Of a stretch of 64,000 nucleotides of DNA, positions 47,375 to 56,462 are shown piece by piece. The translations under genes were made by a program, and so were the position numbers. The stretch is from Mantis religiosa (lineage: Eukaryota > Arthropoda > Insecta > Mantodea > Mantidae): NCBI GenBank assembly GCA_030765055.1, contig CM060953.1, positions 10,179,545 to 10,243,544 on the forward strand. Direction: 5' to 3'. Every line of letters starts with the position of its first letter. The first letter of the stretch is position 1. Under the pieces are notes generated by a model. That model had not been told where the DNA came from and did not search any database. It worked only from the letters and a program-made list of their open reading frames with translations.

Positions 47375-47495
47375 TTTACCGAGGAAAAACACGAGTCAGT
47401 TGGAGAATTTAATGTCATATCGGCACGTTGGCTGGACGTAGACCAGAAGATTCGTGGTTCAAATGCCAGCTATGGCATTGAATTTTTCAGTGCAC
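47375..47495 (+). mobile_element. SINE S1a, head and partial core at the right edge of the satellite
   Basis: After the last TAGTGG the sequence reads TTTACCGAGGAAAAACACGA then GTCAGTTGGAGAATTTAATG, the S1a head. The core then skips its A-box half and resumes at GCTGGACGTAGACCAGAAGA with TGGTTCAAATGCC as B box. So this copy lost about 25 bp of the tRNA-like core. Confidence 0.85.
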
Positions 47496-47604
47496 CTTCA
47501 TTGTTGTCAGAAGTTATTTACACGTCCTCCCAACTTGAAAAAGAGTAACAATAGTTTATATGACAATGAGTCTAAAAACCATCTGTTATAGAATTCTTAA
47601 AGTA

Positions 47605-48502
47605 AAAGAGCTGTTCAATAAAGGATGATCACAACTCCTTTTTGACAACGTACCTTTACATATCCGTATAATTTTTATGGTCGTTCTCAAAATACTCTCC
47701 CCTGAATGTGATGTACTTTTCCCAGCGTTTCTGCCAGTCTTCAAAGACATGCTGGAAACCATTTTTTGAGTGATCCTTCAAAATCGCCTCCGCAGGTTTC
47801 ACCATTGCTTCTAATGATGCATAATGTCTCCCACGAAGACGTTTCTTCAAGTTAGGGAATATAAAAGAGTTACGGGGCTAAATCCGGACTATAGGGAGGG
47901 TGAGGGATGCACTTCACGTTGATTTTTGTAAGATATTCAGCAACAACATTGGCAATATGTGGCCAAGCATTATCGTGGTGCACCATCCAGCCTGCTTCAC
48001 GGAAATGTGGTCTTTTGCGCCTGATATGGACTTGCAATGTTTTCAGGACATCCCTGTAGTATTCTCCAGTTACTGATGTGTGTGCAGGTACAACATGCTG
48101 TTTAACCGTTCCATGAATATCAAAGAATTAGATGACCACAGTTTTCCCAGCAGAAGCAACCACTTTTCCTTTTGGGGGGTTGGTGATGAAGGAGATTTCC
48201 ACACTGAGCTTTGCTGTTTGCTCTCATGATCAAAATGATATAGCCAAATTTCATCAGCAGTGATTACTTTGAAAGAAACTCCGGATCTTCCTCTAACATC
48301 AACTTTAACTACTTGTTACCTCCATTGCAGCGGTAGGCGATACTGAATAGGTCTGAACTTGCCTGGTTCTCACAGGCGGAAACCAGTAGTACCAACAATG
48401 CAACTACTATGGCGTGTTTGTTTCACATTAAGCTAACAGAATATAATAAATTTGAATTTTAGAGCGAAAAATTATAACCGTAAAAATTATGATCATTCGT
48501 GT
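47605..48502 (-). mobile_element. DD34D mariner, copy C, internally deleted
   Basis: Starts GAGCTGTTCAATAAAGGATG at the left. C-terminal transposase blocks (minus strand) include HVFEDWQKRWEKYITFRGEY. At about 48,310 the sequence jumps from the start of the first catalytic region directly to the untranslated leader (ACTTGTTACCTCCATTGCAG), deleting some 410 bp relative to copy A. The right end is a partial terminal repeat (ATGATCATTCGTG). Such internal deletion derivatives are common non-autonomous mariners. Confidence 0.85.
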
Positions 48503-48960
48503 AATTCGATAAGTTAAAATCATAAAATGGGAATGGTCAAGTGTTATTTACTTACCAAAACTTCACCTCTACCCTGTATACCATTACTGCTAATCTGTCA
48601 AAAATATATAATAATATGTATTATTCTTTAAGCAAAAATTTAATGTGATAATTTTTCACAGTTTTAGATCAACAATGAGTACTTTAAAGTTAAGCCGGAT
48701 TGTTAGACAGTGTCATTTCTTAGCGAGCGATACGTGTGTAGCTGCCAGTTGCCGTCAAATGCTTGATGTAGGTGAACCATTTGCGGTAGAATTTGTCAAA
48801 TAACATGGATCTATTTGGTAAACCGCAGATGTTGACTTTGATGTGGGAGGAACAACCCGGTATGACTGGGACGCGGTGAACATTCCAAAAATTACAAATT
48901 CCCATCATGAAATACAAAGGAAACAACAGTAGAGTAAATGCAACACACCAGTGAAGTGGT
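48503..48960. other. Unassigned interval
   Basis: No recognised feature. The 68-residue minus-strand frame at 48,720-48,926 has no known motif. Confidence 0.5.
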
Positions 48961-48964
48961 TCTA

Positions 48965-49095
48965 AATATGAGCACTGGGTACATAGAGCTTTTAGTTATC
49001 CGATATACGACGGGGAAAACTTCTGAAGAAACTTATTCCGTTAACTCACCTTTACCAAGAATCAACTGGGCACTTCGAGAACCTGATGAAGCAGA
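48965..49095 (-). mobile_element. SINE S2 copy 4, degraded
   Basis: GGGTACATAGAGCTTTTAG and further right TAACTCACCTTTACCAAGAA align with the body and head of S2 in the same order as at 15.0-15.1 kb, but with many differences. An old copy with one unit at most. Confidence 0.6.
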
Positions 49096-49179
49096 CGTAC
49101 ATAGAAGCATCTCTATATTTGGTTAACCGAGATATACCTTCATTTTCCATTTTTACAAAATTAACTGTATTCCAGGACA

Positions 49180-49905
49180 GATTTCAGGATGGTCAGAAAA
49201 GTTTCGACCTAATAAAGTATATAACACGTATTTTAGAAATGCTTTTCCTATTTTTCAACATAGTCTCCTTGTAACTCTACACACTTCTCCCAGCGATGTA
49301 CCCATCTCTGTAACACGTCCAAATAGTACTCGACGTTTTTCAACATAGTCTCCTTGTAACTCTACACACTTCTCCCAGCGATGTTCCCATCTCTGTAACC
49401 CGTCCAAATAGTACTCGACGTTTTTCGACACAGTCTCCTTGTAACTCTACACACTTCTCCCAGCGATGTTCCCATCTCTGTAACTCGTCCAAATAGTACT
49501 CGGCGTTTTTCAACATAGTCTCCTTGTAACTCTACACACTTCTCCCTGCGATGTTCCCATCTCTGTAACCCGTCCAAATAGTACTCGACGTTTTTCGACA
49601 TAGTCTCCTTGTAACTCTACACACTTCTCCCAGCGATGTTCCCATCTCTGTAACCCGTCCAAATAGTACTCGGCGTTTTTCGACATAGTCTTCTTGTAAC
49701 TCTACACACTTCTCCCAGCGATGTTCCCATCTCTGTAACCCGTCCAAATAGTACTCGACGTTTTTCGACATAGTCTCCTTGAAACTCTACACATTTCTCT
49801 CAGCGATGTTCCCATCTCTGTAACTCGTCCAAATAGTACTCGGCGTTTTTCAACATAGTCTCCTTGTAACTCTACACACTTCTCCCAGCGAGGTTCCCAT
49901 CTGAT
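49180..49905 (-). mobile_element. Mariner 3' end with its transposase C-terminus amplified
   Basis: The left end contains AGGATGGTCAGAAAAGTTTC, an apparent terminal repeat, followed rightwards by the 3' untranslated part and the C-terminal codons of a mariner transposase (minus-strand reading YYLDGLQRWEHRWEKCVELQ then GDYVEK). That C-terminal segment is then repeated in tandem. The rest of the mariner is missing and its place is taken by a Tc1-like N-terminus. Confidence 0.75.
49256..49905 (-). repeat. 85-bp tandem array of a mariner transposase C-terminus (about 7.6 units)
   Basis: The marker CAACATAGTCTCC or CGACATAGTCTCC recurs at 49,256, 49,341, 49,426, 49,511, 49,596, 49,681, 49,766 and 49,851, exactly 85 bp each. 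Since 85 is not a multiple of 3, the reading frame rotates from unit to unit, so the long overlapping minus-strand frames here are not one protein. Confidence 0.95.
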
Positions 49906-50515
49906 ATTTCTGTACCGTACTGCTATTACTGAGGTCAGTGCTGGTTGCTCTTGTATTTTGTTTTGCCACCTGCACAAGTTTTCTTTGCATCCTTGGTGAT
50001 AGCTTTCTTTTCCTACCGCATTTTCCATCTCTTTGTGAGGTCAACGTCTCACCGAATGTTAAAGCTTGATTAATGCGACTAACAGATTTTTGTGAAATAC
50101 ACAATTTCTTAGCTATTTCACGTTGTGAATAAAGAGTTTCCTTCAAAAGTCTCTCATCTACAGCTACTTTCCTTGGGGATAAGTCAAAAGATTTACCCAT
50201 AACCTCATTTTTGAATCGATCTGAATGCTAAGGATAAGATACACGATGTTACCTGGCTTGAGATCAATTAATAATAAATACTGAGGATATATTAGCCATA
50301 AAACACAATAAAGGCAGACATGAGGAAAATGGCTGCTCTTAATTCAGAGCTACCACCATAATACTATAAGTAAAAAAAATCCCCCAGCTATTATTAAGAG
50401 AGAAATTTCATTGAATATGCTTCATATTATAGCAAGGAAAAGAATTACGACAGATTGAAATAATTTACGGCGGTAAATAACCATTATTTTGAATGTTAAA
50501 CTGAAGCAAAGTAAA
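49905..50515 (-). pseudogene. Tc1-like transposase N-terminus plus 5' leader
   Basis: Minus-strand ATG at 50,200 opens MGKSFDLSPRKVAVDERLLK, then a helix-turn-helix YSQREIAKKLCISQKSVSRI and a second basic region GRKRKLSPRMQRKLVQVAKQ, as in the paired-like DNA-binding domain of Tc1 transposases. It breaks off at TSTDLSN and runs into the 85-bp array. The leader 50,201-50,515 is homologous to 62,675-63,065 on the other strand. The DDE domain is absent. Confidence 0.78.
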
Positions 50516-50964
50516 AAAAAAAAAAAATCATGAATGAGTCTAATAATTATCAAACGCCTGTATTAAATATATCCCCAATCACCATTTGGAAGCTTCCAGT
50601 TACATAGAATCGTAATGTGAGAAGGATCATAAGTATGGGATTAAGTGCGTATTTCCTCAGGATTTGTGTTCTTAATTGTGTATGTTGTTATGCTCCTGGT
50701 CTTCAACTACATTCTTTGATAGTCGAAATCTCATTTTGAATTTTCTGTCATTTAATTCTGTGAGAGGTTCTCCTCTATGTTGGAAAACACGAGGAAACCT
50801 TTCAAATTGAAATTTCTAATCATCAGAGATATCAGAGTAAACTGAATTCTGAAAATAATAAAAATTTATAGGTTATGAACACAAATAATGCATCTTTAAC
50901 ATACTTTTGTGAAATAAAGAGGCCAATTATTTATACAAGTAACCATAAAAAATGCTTTATTTAG
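50516..50964. other. Unassigned interval
   Basis: A+T-rich, no recognised feature. Confidence 0.5.
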
Positions 50965-51066
50965 TACAGGGGCGTCCACAAAGTAACTTCTGTTTCAATT
51001 TATGTCCGCTGCAGCGCTGCTATCGCAGTTGCGCACATGCGCGCTAGACACTCTGTATCAAGGAGA

Positions 51067-51585
51067 GTCCAGAGGTTCTACTCCCATTAGCTTTGAACCC
51101 GTAGGAACAAGACCCGGGCCTCTTTCAACCAGGGAGTTATCCGAGCTGTCCCAAAGGGCGCTCGGCATCCTCCGTGGGGCTTTCCATAGGGCAAGACCTA
51201 GTTACCTAACAAGCCCCCCCCCCCCATCTGCTCCTAGGGACACAAGACGGGACGGAAGTGGATACGCCACTTACGCGCGTCAACACTCAAGGTGAAGACT
51301 ACCGATATGACCTCGGTGGGGCCGCCTGGTGATCTAGCTTAGCAGGCTAGTACCCGGAAACTTAATGGCTTCCCTCAACCCTGTCCGAAGACGTACCCAA
51401 TCTCCCACGGGTATCGGGAACACACTGCCCCCTCGAGACCATCCCAATCCGAACAACTCCCGAAGGAGGGGCTGGGCTGTTCGGCCCGATGTTCCTCTAG
51501 TAACGTCAGAGGTACCACGAGTGCTAAGGGTCCGCAGCGCCCGCACTTTGGCAGCTGAAAGGGACGGATCCCTTCCCCTACGGGG
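51067..51585 (+). mobile_element. Element R, copy 3 (519 bp) with 15-bp target duplication
   Basis: Inserted in the mariner and flanked by TCTGTATCAAGGAGA at 51,052-51,066 and 51,586-51,600. It begins GTCCAGAGGTTCTACTCCC and ends CCTTCCCCTACGGGG. Compared with copy 2 it lacks the first five bases, so one end is variable. A duplication of 10-15 bp and a variable end fit target-primed retrotransposition by a LINE machinery. GGTTCTACTCC near the start is close to a B box. I do not recognise the family. Confidence 0.9.
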
Positions 51586-51661
51586 TCTGTATCAAGGAGA
51601 AGAAACGTGTGCCATTGTGAGATCGCTGTCAGCCACGTACGCTTTGTTGTGCTTGTTTACA

Positions 51662-52130
51662 ATGTCGGTGTTGATTGAAAATCCCGCCACTTGTGAAATC
51701 AGATCTGTGATTCGTTTTTTGAATGCTGGGATTGCGCCGCGCTATACAAAATAAGCGACGAGGAATGCTGTCAAATGGTGTTATGTTTCTACACGACAAC
51801 GCAAGACCACACATTGCAAATGCGACAAAAAACAACCTACAGGGGATGGTACCTACAGGGTACCATCCCCGTTCAGCCCTGACCTCGCTCCTAGCGACTT
51901 TCATCTGTTTTTGCATCTCAAATCTTTCCTTGGCGGTCAACACTTCAACAGTGACGAAGACCTGAAAAAAAAATGTTTCCCACTTTTTGAAGACACAGGC
52001 GGCAAACTTCTATGAAGGAGGTATACAAAAACTTGTGCCTACAACATTTCTGCAGTTATGTGGAAAAGCAGTTTACGAGTTGTGGAATTTTGTGCAATAA
52101 ATATTTTTTCTGTATCTGTACACAATTTAA
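51662..52130 (+). pseudogene. Mariner transposase remnant
   Basis: ATG at 51,662 opens MSVLIENPATCEIRSVIRFL, the usual mariner N-terminus. After some 22 residues a deletion joins it to the second catalytic region MFLHDNARPHIANATKNNLQ near 51,780. Then, in a shifted frame, LAPSDFHLFLHLKSFLGGQH holds the third Asp, and FYEGGIQKLVPTTF leads to the end. About 170 central residues are gone. Confidence 0.82.
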
Positions 52131-52172
52131 TTTTATTACCAAACAGAACTTAATTTCTGGACGTACCTTGTA

Positions 52173-53399
52173 TTTATTTAAAGCTGCACTGCTTCTTCTC
52201 GGAAAGTATTCTGTAAATTCTGCAGTTCTACTGATCTAAGTTCAATCAAGTTAACTGGAGAGAATTCACAAGTTAGGTTTGATCTTAGATGAAGAGGCCA
52301 TCAACTTAGATCAATGTTTATACAACCAAAATTTTAAGTTCAGATCTGAAGATCATTTTCATTTGCTTGAACTTAAATTATCTTTTATACAACCGGGCCC
52401 TAGCGTTGGTAACTATGGCGACAGCTTAGTTTTCAACTGAAGATGTGTATAAGTTTACATGAAATTGCGATGCTGGATAATTTATAAGAATTATCATCAT
52501 TTCTAATAAGATATGACGTTTTAAGCTACAAATTACTATATTTGTATACAAATGTCATTGTGTTTTGGAGACGTACCGCTTTAATGTTTGCCCTCACATT
52601 TTTATCGGTTAGTAAACAAAAGCATGCATGTTCTTGCACGCGTAACAACAATTTAACGAGGGAATTATTAAGAAGTCCAAAACAAACAAATGAATGTCAT
52701 AATGAGAGGAAGAGCCCGTTGGTTTCTTGTATGGAGGGCGCAACAGACGGTATTGTCGAGTCAACTTCCGGCAATTTCCTGCAAGGATGCGACCAGGCGG
52801 AAAAATTTATCACTACCGCCATCTCTCAGTACCAGAGCGGTGTAATTTATAAACATTTACCTCCGGTAAACACCAGGGAGGGGGCCCATAAGACCCAGGC
52901 ATCATATTAAGTTATTTCCATCATCGCTATTATCATTTTTCGGAACCCACCACTATAATCCTACAACCCTAAAGGTTTCTTTTTTTAGGCCTCGCTGGTT
53001 GTGGAACAGGGAAGGCTAAGACGGAAATTGGTTACAATTATTCGCCGGGTTTTAATGTGAGGTTAGGATAATGATGTTGAAGCATCACCTGGTGGTGTGG
53101 AGCCCCTCGGAACAACTTAGGGTAACTTCGGGTCAAACTAAAGCAGTTAGCTGTGGTAATTCCCACTGAATTGCATACCTAGAATCGATGTTTGGCAACT
53201 GCTTCCAACAGGTTCTCCTCTTTCCCGTCAGACAATCTAACAGAAATTTAGTATAAACTTATTTTCTATGAGTTTAAAACACTTTGAGGCAGACAATTTA
53301 GATTCTATTTGCACTTTTTATGTGGAATGAGTAGATATCAGATTTTCTGATACCCGATACCCTCATTTATACTTCTAGTTTCAATACAAAATAGAATTT
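52173..53399. other. Mostly unassigned; possible MITE-like repeat at 52,218-52,404
   Basis: TTATACAACC occurs twice (about 52,318 and 52,391), the second followed by GGGCCC, with AAGTTCA/TGAACTT dyads around them, which may be one end of a non-autonomous DNA element. The 122-residue frame at 52,542-52,910 has no motif I recognise. The rest shows nothing. Confidence 0.35.
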
Positions 53400-53814
53400 G
53401 AGTTAATTGATAGAAATTAATCACTTCTTCACACTAGCCGAACATAGGCTAAGATTTTTTATAGTCAACATGAAAAATTCTCTGCCTTGTCCGGGATTTG
53501 AACCACGGATCTCCTGTTTTCCGTCCAGTCACTCTAACACATTGAGCTACCATGGCCAACTTGCCGTCATGACATCGAATTCTCCATTTGACTCGTATTG
53601 TCACCTAATTATCGGAAGATACGATCAGCTAGCAGCTGGGTGGGCAACAGGAGGCATTCAGCCCACGCCAACCCATTTATCCTGTGGCGTTCACTGAAGG
53701 GGATGGTTAGGGAAGTGTCACGAGGCATTTTACCGTCTCTTTCCGCTCCCCCTGACGTCTGGAACCATCGGGAGAGGTTCCGAACCGCGAAGCTTCCAGA
53801 AACAGCGATCTTGT

Positions 53815-53821
53815 TATATAA
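53815..53821 (+). promoter_or_regulatory. TATA box of the solo LTR
   Basis: TATATAAGG, at the same place as in the LTR near 5.5 kb, followed about 215 bp later by AATAAA. Confidence 0.65.
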
Positions 53822-54035
53822 GGGCTACAGTGGAGGAGTCAGTTCAGTTCTTGGCGAGCAGCCGTGAGGAGCGCCGTGCTAGTGAACGGACTGGAAGACT
53901 GTGTACGTGTATCAGAGGAGTTGTACGTAATTGTGACTGTAGCGTGGACCTGTGACAGATGAACTGGCGAATTGTAATTGTATGCGCTAAGTAATTCTGT
54001 GTAATCAGCAAGTGCTCCAACTGTAATTCGGTGGA

Positions 54036-54041
54036 AATAAA
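54036..54041 (+). terminator. Polyadenylation signal of the solo LTR
   Basis: AATAAA about 60 bp before the LTR end. The counterpart in the other LTR is at 5273-5278 on the minus strand. Confidence 0.55.
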
Positions 54042-54147
54042 GAAAATTTTGAGTTTGTGCAATTGGACTTTTAATTTCACGAACCCACAAAGTTACAGTA
54101 TATTTCCCCGGTAGACCATGAGGGGCTCTCGCATTCGAGATACACCC

Positions 54148-54616
54148 CAAGACCGCGGCCTCTGTTACCCGGGAGAGATGGAAAACTACGGCGGTCTTTC
54201 CTTGGGGCAATAACTGGACTCTAAAAAGCAACCCCCCCACCATCGACAACAACGTCAAAACGGGTGGAATTGAATAGGCCACTTACGCGCGTCAACCACG
54301 CAGGTAAGACTACCGAATAACCTCGGTGATCTAGCACACCTTCTACTAGCTCTACAGGCTAGTACCCGGGACATTTTAGGCAACACTCTGCCCCTTCGGG
54401 CTGGCCGAAGTCTGGCCGGAGGTACCCAATTTTCCACGGGTTACTGGACAACACTGTCCCCTCGAGTCCAACCCAATCCGAACAACTTCCATTCAGGGAA
54501 GGGCTCGAATGTTCGGCCCGAGGTTTCCCTGGTAACGCCAGAGGTACCATGAGTGCTAAAGGTCCGCAGCACTCGCACTAAAGCAGCTGAAGGGGACGGA
54601 TTCCCTCCCCTACAGG
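54148..54616 (+). mobile_element. Element R, copy 4
   Basis: Aligns with the other R copies from CAAGACCGCGGCC through the C tract at about 54,230, CACTTACGCGCGTCAACCAC, CTAGTACCCGGGACATT, TACCCAATTTTCCACGGGTT and AACGCCAGAGGTACCATGAG to TTCCCTCCCCTACAGGGA. It lies exactly between two S1b pieces, so it was probably inserted into, or recombined between, tandem S1b units. Several small indels. No target duplication found. Confidence 0.8.
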
Positions 54617-54805
54617 GAGATAGAGTCAAGATGAAAAATTCAATGCCATGGCCTGGATTTAAACCACGGATCTTCTGGTTTCCGTCCAGTCGCCCTTACC
54701 CATTGAGCTACTATGGCAAACGTGCCGTCCTGATATTAAACTCTCAATTTGAATCATATATTTCCCTGGTAGACCACCAGGGGCTCTCGCATCCGAGATA
54801 CTCTG
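54617..54805 (-). mobile_element. SINE S1b copy
   Basis: Body end GATAGAGTCAAGATGAAAAA, tRNA-like core (about 54,643-54,715) with B-box-like sequence GGTTTAAATCC on the minus strand, head, and a diverged 91-bp-type segment ending CGCATCCGAGATACTCTG. Confidence 0.85.
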
Positions 54806-55762
54806 TTTGTCTATCTTAATTTGGTGCTTAAACTGGGTCATTGAATGAATTTACTATGGAATAATTAAAAAAAGAAATGTGTAAGTTCTATATGGATCAC
54901 TCTGTATTTCCAACTAGTAAAATGTAGAGACCCTGCCCTTTACACTGTCTTGGGTCTTTGGAGGGCCAGCCTGTGTCATTTTCCTGTTTTCTCTTCAATT
55001 GTCTTTGCTATCTTTCCAATATTCCTCTGCCCTTCTCTTGTCTTCTGTTTTGCTCCATTTTGTTCACTCTTTTCGTTTATTTTCTTTTCTCTTATTAGTT
55101 TCTCTTTTGTTCACTTCGCTGCTGTTCTCACAGCTAACAGTAGCACTGAGCGCTGTAATAAAGGAATATTAATCTTGGTTAATAACGCCAACACTTGGTA
55201 AGACAGTTGGCTAATTCTGTGATGTCATGCGATACCTATGACCCACAATCATACTTGTACGAACGTGTTATTTTCATGTTCCGCGAACGAACGAACCAAC
55301 GGCCGGCCGGCCCATGGGAAACACCAAGTGTGACGGAAGGCTTAATATTAAAACGCAGAACTTGCATCCATAATTGTGTATCAGATTCCGCGTGATGCAA
55401 GATCGTTTTTCCGTGACGATTGTGCCTACTATAATCTGACCGGAACTAATCCGGTTTGTGCTACAAGAAGTAGAACCTGCCTTCTTCACATTTTCACATT
55501 TGCCTCGTTTATGCAAGCTGCGCTACTGCTGCTATCTATCTGCATTTCGTTTAATGAATAATGCTAGGCTCAAAGGTAGCGCTCACATGTTCATCACAGC
55601 GAAGTGTTTATCACTTCATATTGAAAATCATATATTACTAGATTCAATGAAACGACCAAGTGAGCTTCTTTTGTTTTGTCTTCTCTCCAAGGTTACAATT
55701 GTAATGTGCCGAGGGATGACGTATTCCAGGGAGAGTCAAGATTCTTCCCTATCGGAAAAGTA
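54806..55762. other. Unassigned interval
   Basis: Pyrimidine-rich first 250 bp. Several frames of 60-100 residues without recognisable motifs. Confidence 0.5.
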
Positions 55763-55885
55763 GAACCAGACTGAAAAATTCAATGCCATAGCCGGGATTT
55801 GAGCCACAAATTCTACAGCGCTCGCCCATCATGGCCAACATGCCAGCATCACATAAAATTTCCCAACTGACTCATGTTTTTCACG
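55763..55885 (-). mobile_element. SINE S1 fragment
   Basis: GTAGAACCAGACTGAAAAAT followed by CCATAGCCGGGATTTGAGCC and later TCCCAACTGACTCATG mark body, B-box side of the core, and head. The middle of the core is degraded. Confidence 0.75.
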
Positions 55886-55993
55886 ATAAAACGTATTTTT
55901 ATAGCATATATGATAACAAACAGAATTCTAAAGAACATAGCAACAGAATGTGGAAGAAGGAATACGAGTTTGAACGAGGGCTGTCCCAGCGTT

Positions 55994-56238
55994 AATGAAA
56001 TGTGTAGTGTTTAACGCCCGCTTTTACTACATCCGGCACCACAGGCGGTGATACTGATGTTACATGGGATGAAGATGGAGCACCGGTGGAATGAGATGGC
56101 GGGGTAACTGGAGGTCCCGGAGAAAACCCGCCCCAGCGCCGTGTTGTACATCACAAATCTCTCTTTGCGGTCGCCAGGGATCGAACACGGGCCGCTTTGG
56201 TGAGAGCCAAGCGGTCTAACCACTGAGCCACTACGCGG
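55994..56238 (-). mobile_element. SINE family S3, tRNA-Glu-like head, 9-bp target duplication
   Basis: Flanked by CCCAGCGTT at 55,985-55,993 and 56,239-56,247. On the minus strand it starts GCCGCGTAGTGGCTCAGTGG (A box) and has GTGTTCGATCCCTGGC (B box) near position 55. The anticodon-like loop CTCTCAC would give CTC (Glu). The body contains CGGGTTTTCTCCGGGACCTC, a block common in animal SINEs, and ends in TAAACACTACACATTTCATT. The insertion lies next to the outer end of mariner copy D. Confidence 0.82.
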
Positions 56239-56462
56239 CCCAGCGTTTCTGACAACGTACCTTTACTCATCCTCATAATTTTGATGGTCCTTCTCAAAAT
56301 AGTCTCCCCTGAATGCAACGCACTTGTCCCAGCGTTTCTGCCAGTCTTCAAAGACATGCTGGAAACCATTTTTGAGATATCCTTCAAAATCGCCTCCGCA
56401 GCCTTCACCACTCATTCTGATGATGGATAATGCCTCCCACGAAGACGTTTCTTCAAGTTAGC

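Larger units (their letters stand above)
50967..52170 (+). mobile_element. Mariner with TA duplication, internally deleted and carrying element R
   Basis: Ends: left CAGGGGCGTCCACAAAGTAA, right (reverse complement) CAAGGTACGTCCAGAAATTA, with TA at 50,965-50,966 and 52,171-52,172. Without R the element is about 670 bp, half the usual 1.3 kb. It belongs to a different mariner lineage from copies A-E. Confidence 0.85.
53599..54097 (+). mobile_element. Solo LTR, 499 bp, with 4-bp target duplication
   Basis: Starts TGTCACC and ends AGTTACA, flanked by GTAT at 53,595-53,598 and 54,098-54,101. It carries TATATAA at 53,815-53,821 and AATAAA at 54,036-54,041. It aligns with the LTR at 5216-5686 but differs in much of the part upstream of the TATA box. 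No internal region follows, hence a solo LTR. The target site, inside SINE S1b, is known exactly. Confidence 0.9.
53400..54147 (-). mobile_element. SINE S1b interrupted by a solo LTR
   Basis: S1b sequence runs from 53,400 (TTAATTGATAGAAATTAATC) through the tRNA-like core (about 53,498-53,566) to GACTCGTAT at 53,598, and resumes after the LTR at 54,098 with GTATATTTCCCCGGTAGACC. Removing the LTR and one GTAT restores the contiguous S1b sequence seen at 17,229. Confidence 0.85.

Noticed and set aside
49362..50028. Protein with repeated YYLDGLQRWEHR-type motifs
   Set aside because: The 85-bp period rotates the frame, and the peptide is the known C-terminal end of a mariner transposase, so no repeat protein is likely.
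51365..51754. 129-residue frame MASLNPVRRRTQSPTG..., and its counterpart at 23,967-24,233
   Set aside because: Lies inside element R, open on both strands because of composition, and not preserved in the copies at 12.9 and 54.2 kb.
52542..52910. 122-residue frame
   Set aside because: No recognisable motif or exon signals; probably chance.
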